A stretch of 64,000 bases of DNA, taken from assembly GCF_048569485.1 (NCBI RefSeq), contig NC_134356.1, forward strand, positions 534,080,556 through 534,144,555, read 5' to 3'. Below are positions 56,835 through 64,000 of the stretch, in pieces. Each line of letters opens with the position of its first letter. Position 1 is the first letter of the stretch. The notes beneath the pieces were generated by a model that was given only the letters and a program-made list of their open reading frames with translations, ran no database searches and was not told the origin of the DNA. The DNA comes from Anomaloglossus baeobatrachus. Its lineage: Eukaryota; Chordata; Amphibia; Anura; Aromobatidae. A program made the position numbers and the translations under genes.

Positions 56835-56870
56835 CATGCACATCCCCGCAGAAACCTTGCACACCTCAAC

Positions 56871-58960
56871 ATGCACACCCCCTCTGACTCTATCCTTCCG
56901 CTGTCCTCCATATTGTCACTCCACGACATAAATAGTGCCACCACTTTCTACAACACCACTCTCACATCAGCTATTGATTCAGTCGCTCCCCTTGTGCATG
57001 GCAGAGTGAAACGAATCAATAGACAGCCCTGGAACAACAGCCTCACTAAAAAACTACGGCAAGTGTCTAGGGCTGCAGAGCGGCGCTGGAAGAAAACGCA
57101 CTCCCAGGAAGACTTCACTACATTCAAACATGCAATTCACACATTTCGTTCAGCCCTCACCTCCGCTAAACAGGATTACTTCAGAAACCTCATACCCTCT
57201 TTAACACACAACCCCAAACAGTTATTCAATACTTTCAACTCACTCCTTCGCCCACCACTGCCCCCTCCCACCTCCCTCATTTCTGCAGAAGACTTTGCCA
57301 CTTATTTCAAAGAAAAAATCGACCAAATAAGGCAAGTCTTCTCTGCTCAGTCAGCACAACCCCTCCACATAACAGACCACTGCCCCTCCCCCATAAACTT
57401 CCTCCCCACCATCACCGAAGAAGAGCTTGCACGTCTTCTCTCAAAAGCGCACCTCACCACCTGCACACTTGACCCCTTCCCATCCCACATCCTCCCCAAC
57501 CTCGCCACTATCCTTATTCCAGCCTTAACCCATCTTTTCAACCTATCTTTAACGACTGGTACCCTCCCTTCTGCCTTTAAACATGCAACAGTCACACCTA
57601 TCCTAAAGAAACCTTCCCTCGACCCAACCTCTACTATCAGCTACCGCCCGATATCACTACTCCCGTTCACCTCAAAACTCCTGGAACAGCACGTCCATGC
57701 TGAACTTTCCTCCCACCTCTCAACTAACTCTCTCTTTGACAACCTACAGTCCGGCTTCCATCCTCATCATTCTACCGAAACTGCCCTGACTAAAATCTCG
57801 AATGACTTACTGCCAAAGCTAACAAGCACTTCTCCATACTCCTACTTCTAGACCTGTCCTCAGCCTTCGATACTGTCGACCACTCCCTCCTATTACAGAT
57901 CCTCTCTTCCCTTGGTGTCAGGGATCTCGCCCTCTATTGGATCTCTTCATACCTTTCCAACCGCACTTTTAGTGTCTCCCACTCCCACACAACCTCTTCA
58001 TCCTGCCATCTCTTTGTTGGCGTCCCTCAAGGCTCTGTCCTGGGACCCTTACTTTTTTCTATCTACACATTTGGCCTGGGACAACTCATAAAGTCCCATG
58101 GCTTCCAATACCACCTATATGCTGATGATACTCAGATCTACCTCTCTGGCCCAGATGTCACATCTCTGCTGTCCAGAATCCTGAAGTGTCTATCTACTAT
58201 ATCCTCCTTTTTCTCCTCTTGCTTCCTAAATCTCAATGTGGCCAAAACTGAGCTAATCATCTTTCCTCCATCTCACCTACACTCTCCACCTGATCTATCT
58301 ATTACAATAAATAACACCAGGCTCTCGCCAGTACCAAAAGTTCGCTGCCTCGGAGTGACCTTTGACTCTGCCTTGTCCTTCATACCACACATCCAATCCC
58401 TCACCACCTCCTGCCGTCTTCAACTCAAAAATATTTCCAGAATCCGTCTTTTCCTCAACTCGTAATCTCCAAAAATGCTAGTGCATGCCCTCATAATCTC
58501 CCGCCTCGATTACTGTAAGATCCTCCTCTGTGGCCTCCCTGCTAACACACTCGCCCCTCTCCAGTCCATCCTTAATTCTGCTGCCCGACTGATCCACCTC
58601 TCTCCTCAATACCACCACGCTTCTCCTCTCTGCAAGTCCCTCCACTGGCTCCCAATCTTCCACCGTATCCAATTCAAACTACTAACACTGACCTACAAAG
58701 CTGTGCATAATCTGTCTCCTCCGTATATCTCTGAACTAATCTCCCACTACACTCCAACACGTCACCTCCGGTCCTCCCAAGATCTCCTTCTCTCCTCCTC
58801 TCTCATTCGCTCCTCATGCAACCGACTCCAAGACTTCTCCCGAGCATCCCCAGTCTTCTGGAACTCGCTGCCTCAACACATCAGACTATCTGCTACCCTT
58901 GCAAGCTTCAAACGGAACCTGAAAACCCATCTGTTCATAAATGCCTATAATCTACAATGA
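56871..58960 (+). pseudogene. L2 LINE ORF2 (reverse transcriptase) pseudogene
   Basis: The first readable part (56871-57851) runs from the linker region through [10 protein letters not shown], the early reverse transcriptase motif. A one-base loss near 57815 shifts reading to [19 protein letters not shown], with the first catalytic Asp. Then come [17 protein letters not shown] and the catalytic YADDTQIYL (codons from 58118). A TAA at 58463-58465 follows RLFLNS. The C-terminal part (58475-58960: VHALIISRLDYCKILLCGLP, then WNSLPQHIRLSATLASFKRN) is intact to its stop. Two breaks plus the 5' truncation make it inactive. Confidence 0.92.
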
Positions 58961-58974
58961 TCTCACTGCTTCAC

Positions 58975-59140
58975 TACCGTGCGGAGCTGTTGCCCGACCA
59001 CCGTGCGGAGCTGCCGCCTGACCACCGTCCGGAGCTGCTGCCCGACCACCGTGCGGAGCTGCCGCCCGGCCACCGTGCGGAGCTGCCGCTTGACCATCGT
59101 GCGGAGCTGCCGCCTGACCACCGTGCGGAGCTGCCGCCCA
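58975..59140. repeat. ~26-bp minisatellite in the LINE 3' untranslated region
   Basis: Units of CCGTGCGGAGCTGCCGCCTG followed by ACCA repeat about six times immediately after the ORF2 stop. Confidence 0.85.
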
Positions 59141-59335
59141 ATCTACACCCCACCTACTGTCTCCTCCCCAAAATCCTATAGAATGTAAGCCCGCAAGTGT
59201 AGGGCCCTCTTTTCTCTGTACTAGTCTGTCTACTGTAACTTGTGTATGTATTCTGTATGTAACCCCTTCTCATGTACAGCACCATGGAATTAATGGTGCT
59301 CTATAAATAAATAATAATAATAATAATAATACTGC

Positions 59336-60655
59336 AATAATTAGTTTCTATTCCTAATAATTGTCTAACAGAAAAACTATGTCTGATGGCAAATTATTTA
59401 GACAGGCCCAAACTTTAACCGAAAACAAAAACTATGATACCAAATTATGGAGACAGACCCAAGCTTTAATCAAAAACAAAAAACTATGATAACAAATTTT
59501 GGAGACAGACCCAAGCTTTAACCAAAAAATGAAAACTATCATGGCAAATTATGGGGGCAGACCTAAGCTTTACCCATGGGACATATATCCCACTAATGAA
59601 ATAGGAACTTCTGTTTAGTAGCCCATGCACTTTTTTGTTGACCCACGGAAATACTAGGGACACTTCATTAACTGATAACAACATGGTGTAGTGAGGTAAA
59701 AGCAATTTGAGTCTCAACACTAATTGTACATTACTCTAGTAAACTGCTTACAACTGGCCCTAATAACCCTGACAATGTGATAAAGTAAATATACTTTCCC
59801 TTGATGAGCAGACTGGCTGGTGGTGTCTTGTATGGGAACATAAACCTCAGTGACCATGCAAAGGAAAAATCTATTAATTAACCTCCCCGAGGTGCCTAAG
59901 TACAACAAAAAAAGATATTTTGCTTTCTGCCCTTTTGTCTGTTTGAAATCCAAAACCTTCCTTGACAAATCCATGTGAACTATCTCTTGTATAGTTGGCT
60001 ATGTTTTGTAGGTTTAAGATCAGATTTCAACAATAGGTAATAAATAAGATAGGTAACAAATGTATCACTAGAATAGAGGTCCCAAGTTCCCATGGGAGTT
60101 TTAATTGAATGGTGGTCACATATGCTCCATTCAGCACCCATCATTCAATATTTATGCAACTGATGGAATTTGTTTAGCGCAGCATGACCAATGCTCAACC
60201 CAAACTCCTAAGCCCTGTGTTAGTGATTGGTATGGGGCGCCAGTAATCATACATTTATCACATATCGGCTAAGTTCAGAAGAGTGTATAAAAAGCATCCT
60301 ATTTTCATTCATAAAAAAATACACGATTCTTGATCTTCATCTGTATTGTCATCCATATGGCGTCCATTTTTATATAGTGGCTGTTAATAAAATCAATAAG
60401 ACCAAACACAGTTTCCTAAGATAAAAATGTCAATTTACCCATAAAAATTGGATGCTATGCGAATGATCCATCTAGGATCCATATAGGATCTGATTTTGCT
60501 CACCGATAGACTTGAATAGGCAAGCCTTATCTGAAATATGGAAGAGAATATTCCATGCTTTGACATTGTTCACTCATTCAATTTATGTTAAACAATGTGT
60601 CATCTGAACAGCCTAACAGAATAACTTCTGTCCGAGAGGTGTCATGTGAGGTTAG
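59336..60655. other. Unassigned sequence with a 4-unit ~57-bp tandem repeat
   Basis: From about 59370 to 59575 the unit AAAACTATGATACCAAATTA, TGGAGACAGACCCAAGCTTT, AACCAAAAACA repeats four times with drift. The rest (to 60655) has no recognised gene or element. Confidence 0.55.
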
Positions 60656-61790
60656 TGTAGCGCCCCTGAATACATCAGGGTGCTACAGGGAACTGCATCC
60701 TCTCCCCAGGGTGCAGGGTCTACCCCTTCCTGGTTCCAGCTTTCCAACAATCAGTGTCACATCCATCAGCACCACAAATCCCAACCACACCTCACATCAT
60801 GACCTGTCCGACGCACCAGTGGGTTGGTCTAGCTGGAACAGGGCCACCAACCTAGGGGTCAGGCAGATTCGTGGGAGGGGACCAAGAGAGAACAGTGAGA
60901 GCCCTCAAAGAGTGAGGAGCTGGGAGTAGTAGCTCCCAGGGAGCGAGACCAAGGCTGGGTCGCAGACGGTGGTCCGGGACCAGAGGAGTCGGGGACCGGT
61001 AGCAGTGACATTGGACAAGGGTGTGACGGACGTAGTCTTGGAGGTGTGTCGGCACCAGAAAGCCCAATAACCGGACCGGTACAGAGCACGACGGGGTACA
61101 GGACCCTAGGTCAGGAGTTGATTCAACATCCTGACAATTAACGTGCAGAGGAAGGTGACCTTCAGGGATCTTCTCAGAGCTCAGAGATTGAAGGCATCAG
61201 CACAACGTGGGGGACAGGGTTTTCCAGCCAAAAGTAGCCCACTGAAGTCCTAAGTGCCAGCCATCAAGAGCACAGCTACACTACATATAGTGAGTGGGGC
61301 CCTAACAGCTTCAAGCCAAGGGGCCACAAACAGACAACTAAATTGTGCACGAAGGCAAGCTCCGGATTACCAAGTGACAACGGTGGGAGCGGATACCTGG
61401 ACGGGCTCCCGCAGTGGCAGCGGTACACAGAGACTTTGGTTTCCCACAGTGTGTGCGTCTACTTTATAAACCTCATCCAGCACCACGACTACCGCAGTGT
61501 GTACCCTGATCCTTGCCCCATGTACTCCTAAATAACCACCAAACACCCTGCGTCCGGGGCCTTTCCTACCTGCAGAGGGACTGACACCTTGCTGCCCCAC
61601 ACCATCTGCCCCGATAATCCTTCCAGTAGCGGCGGTACTCCCATTAGCACAACCCGCAGGTAGCGTCATAAACTTCTCCCTTGTAAATAATCCCTTCTCA
61701 AGTTTTGAATGCTCGCCGAGCCCGGGTCTGGATCCCTTGAGCCACGACCACCCTGGATCTGAGCACCCCGGCCGTCACCGGGGCGGCATA
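60656..61790 (+). mobile_element. Solo LTR, gypsy-like, 1.1 kb
   Basis: It starts TGTAGCGCCCCTGAATAC with a stem of GTAGC/GCTAC and CCCTGA/TCAGGG, and ends ACCGGGGCGGCATA. TTAG flanks both sides (60652-60655 and 61791-61794). It is kin of 43805-44941. The stem differs in sequence from other LTRs yet still pairs. Confidence 0.88.
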
Positions 61791-62104
61791 TTAGTTTTTT
61801 AGTTTTTCCAGGCAGCATTTGGAATCAAATATGTGAACATACCCATTTCATGAATGGGTAATAATAGTTCTTCACAGGAAAACTCCTTGAAGCCAGGCTT
61901 CTATAAAAATCCTACATTTACAGTGCTGAGCAGAAATGAGTACACCTTCTTTGAAAAGTTAAGATTTTAATCAATATCTCACTTAACACAAGAACAATTT
62001 ACACAATTTTGCTAAGACTGAGTTTTATAAAACATTTTTTTATACTATAACTTGAAAGTAAGGTTAATAATATAACTTTCATTATAAAATCTTCAGTTTT
62101 ATTC

Positions 62105-62527
62105 AAATTGGTTCATGGCGGCCGGCCACTAAATTGATGCTGGGTGTAAGCTTCCCGGCTTCAGTGGGGTACAGTGTGTATGACCGGAAGTCCCGGGCAC
62201 TCCGGATCATGCGCAGTGCGCATCCATCTTCCGCCGACCGCCATCAAGACTGATGTATGTGCACCATCGCTGCACATTCATTAGCATGTTAGTACGCCCA
62301 CTGGGTCTTGCTAAGATGCTAAAAGGGCAGACTAGCCAAAGAAACTCACGCCCTTGCGACTAGTCGTTGGTTATCATTAGCATATAATAAACAATATTTA
62401 GAACACTTTTTCTAAGGATCTCTTTATCTATGCTACTAGATACAGAGACGGTTAGTCAGGGATTAGCAATATGCACCCAGAACTGCTCATGGTTCTGGGT
62501 GCATATTGCACCTGACAGGCTCCCTTA
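62105..62527. mobile_element. T2-like MITE fragment in Tc1 copy E
   Basis: The right end GCACCTGACAGGCTCCCTTAA resembles a T2 terminus in complement. Just inside is a foldback, GCAATATGCACCCAGAAC, with its complement across ATGGTT-type loop sequence (62466-62508). The left end is not recognisable, so the left boundary is approximate. Confidence 0.5.
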
Positions 62528-62539
62528 AAGTACAGCAAC

Positions 62540-63174
62540 AAGTCTTCTAGGCATGTAATGAACAAGTTGGCGATATATTGCAACATTTATCCTTTTCCTC
62601 TTTTAAAAAAATGATCTCTTTTGAAGCCTGGATGCTGGATGGAGAGTGATAACAGCTTGTTTCTTCAGAATTCCCTACAGGTGTTTGATCAGGAAAAATA
62701 CTTGGCCCCTGAATCACTTTCATCCTGTTCTTCATAAATGGAACAGTGGCCTTAGATGTGTGTTTTGGATCATTGTCTTGTTGGAAGGTTTGCGTCTACC
62801 AAGGGCATGGAGTGATGGCAGCATCTTCTCTTTCAATATAGAGCAGTATATCTGAATTCCAGGATACCATCAATGAAATATAGCTCCATGATACCAGCAG
62901 CTCTCATGCAGCTCCTCATAAGTACACTGCCACCATCGTGTTTCACTGTAGGCACCATGCATCTTTCTTTGTACTCTTCACTTTTGCGACTTCCTACAGT
63001 TTTGAAGTCATCAGTTCCAAAAACATTTATCTTGCTCTCATCACTAAAGAGTATAGAGTCCCAGTAATCTTCATATTTTTCAGCATGGGCCCTGGCAAAT
63101 TGTAAGTGGGCTATTTTGAGTATGGGCTTCAGGAGAGGCTTCCTTAGTTTATGATTCTCATGTATGCCATTCAT
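62540..63174 (-). pseudogene. Tc1 transposase pseudogene (copy E)
   Basis: The clearest part (62833-63174) reads FARAHAEKYEDYWDSILFSD then ESKINVFG, which includes the first catalytic Asp, followed by VPTVKHDGGSVLM. Downstream, toward 62540, only scattered pieces remain (such as QxSKTH in place of the second Asp motif), with several stops and frame changes. The N-terminal helix-turn-helix region toward 63450 is also degraded. Confidence 0.8.
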
Positions 63175-63848
63175 CTGCAGTGTACGCTATATTGTGTCTC
63201 AGAAAACACTCATTATGGTTTGGATTTCTACTTGTTTAGCTTTTTGCAGTGCACTTGCATGTTGAGTTTCTTTAAACCTTGTCATCAGTGATCGGCCTGA
63301 ACATTTGTGTAAAATGGTAGCAGTTTATGCTTTGTAAGATTTTTGCATCACTTTTTCTACAGTATTCTGACTGATAAGTAAAGCTTTGCTGATATTCTTA
63401 TGGCTTGCACCTTTTTTGGGTAAATAAATTATTGTTTTTCTCAGATCTTGTAACATTTCTCTTCAATGTGGTGCTATTTTTAAAATGGAAAGGGGTTTTC
63501 TTTGCACAATGAAGCTGTTTTATAGTGATCTGTCTGCTAGATATCTGTTTAATGAATAATTAGACTTACCTGTGCTAGAATTCTTTTTAATTAGAATGAT
63601 ATAGTGTAAACATTAGCTTTGAGCTTAAGAAATTTGGATGTACTAAGTTTTGCAATATGGTGTTAAATACATTTCTTAGGAAAATTACGTTTTTGGGTGT
63701 GCGAATAACTCATTTTGTTTGCAATCAATGGCCCACATTTGTGGCAGTATTTTGAAATATAGTATCCCATAGAAAATGTTGTTTCTGAAAGGAAACAAAA
63801 GGTTTTCTGACAAATTTGTTGGGGTATTTTTATTTAAGTAGAGCACTG

Positions 63849-64000
63849 TATGCAACTGCTTGCCTACTGATCTCAATATCCAAAACTCTACAAGCACCAC
63901 ATCAGCGTATTTTTTTTCTTTCAGTGCTGGCGTGGTGCTTTAAGTCTAATTCCCCTGTCCCCTTTCTTATACTTACCCTCCAGTGCTTTCATTCTTTTTC
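63849..64000. other. Window edge, unassigned
   Basis: Short AT-rich stretch ending in a pyrimidine tract; nothing recognised. Confidence 0.4.

Larger units (their letters stand above)
56835..59327 (+). mobile_element. L2-clade LINE, 5'-truncated, with 8-bp target duplication
   Basis: It is bounded by AATACTGC at 56827-56834 and 59328-59335. The body encodes most of a reverse transcriptase ORF2. The tail CAGCACCATGGAATTAATGG followed by TGCTCTATAAATAAATAATAAT is the L2-type 3' end. The endonuclease domain and 5' region are missing, as expected for target-primed reverse transcription that stopped early. Confidence 0.92.
61921..63848 (-). mobile_element. Tc1-like transposon, copy E, decayed, with nested MITE
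   Basis: Terminus CAGTGCTGAGCAGAAATGAG at 61921 and, in complement at the right end, CAGTGCTCTACTTAAATAAA, both flanked by TA (61919-61920 and 63849-63850). Without the insertion at about 62105-62527 it is about 1.5 kb. This family is known from frogs. Confidence 0.82.

Overview
This window looks like intergenic or intronic DNA from an amphibian, most likely a frog. I infer this from the repeat families. There are Tc1-like elements with anuran-type termini, T2/Kolobok-type TTAA elements, PIF/Harbinger-type MITEs, a piggyBac-type TTAA element, an L2-clade LINE, a Penelope-like reverse transcriptase piece, a V-SINE-like fragment, and a dozen large GC-rich LTRs that look Ty3/gypsy-like. I found no host protein-coding gene, rRNA, tRNA gene or CRISPR array. 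The only long open frame that reads as a real protein is a Tc1 transposase at 30886-31911 (+), with a complete DD34E triad.

Layout. 1-1519 is the 3' end and 3' LTR of an LTR retrotransposon entering from the left, abutting a 21-bp minisatellite (1520-2330). 3641-7590 is a composite repeat carrying two minisatellites and a GC-box/CCAAT-box block, interrupted by a Tc1 copy (3728-5378). 8730-19130 is packed with LTRs, including a short non-autonomous LTR element (10339-13948) whose 5' LTR holds a 1-kb near-perfect foldback. 19131-19985 holds Tc1 and Penelope fragments. 20042-25652 is dominated by a 31-bp array and a ~69-bp array. 27998-33130 is a TIR element enclosing the second composite copy and the intact Tc1. 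33660-37595 holds TTAA and TWA elements. 38751-45036 holds three LTRs and a foldback. 45149-46593 is a hAT-like element full of minisatellite. 47459-52410 is a Tc1 copy holding four further insertions, three with target duplications that match exactly and one with a near match. 52673-54960 has a SINE and two abutting TWA elements. 55205-59327 has a Tc1 fragment split by a solo LTR, then an L2 LINE with an 8-bp target duplication. 60656-61790 is a solo LTR and 61921-63848 is a decayed Tc1.

Nothing here works together as a pathway; it is a layered record of insertions. The most interesting signal is a stem-loop at the 5' tip of nearly every LTR. Its bases change between copies, but the pairing is kept. 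Other good signals are a PBS-like motif repeated inside the LTRs, a 41-bp perfect hairpin at 17697-17782, covarying internal palindromes in TWA MITEs, a tandem GC-box/CCAAT module conserved in both composite copies, and minisatellites carried inside many of the transposable elements.
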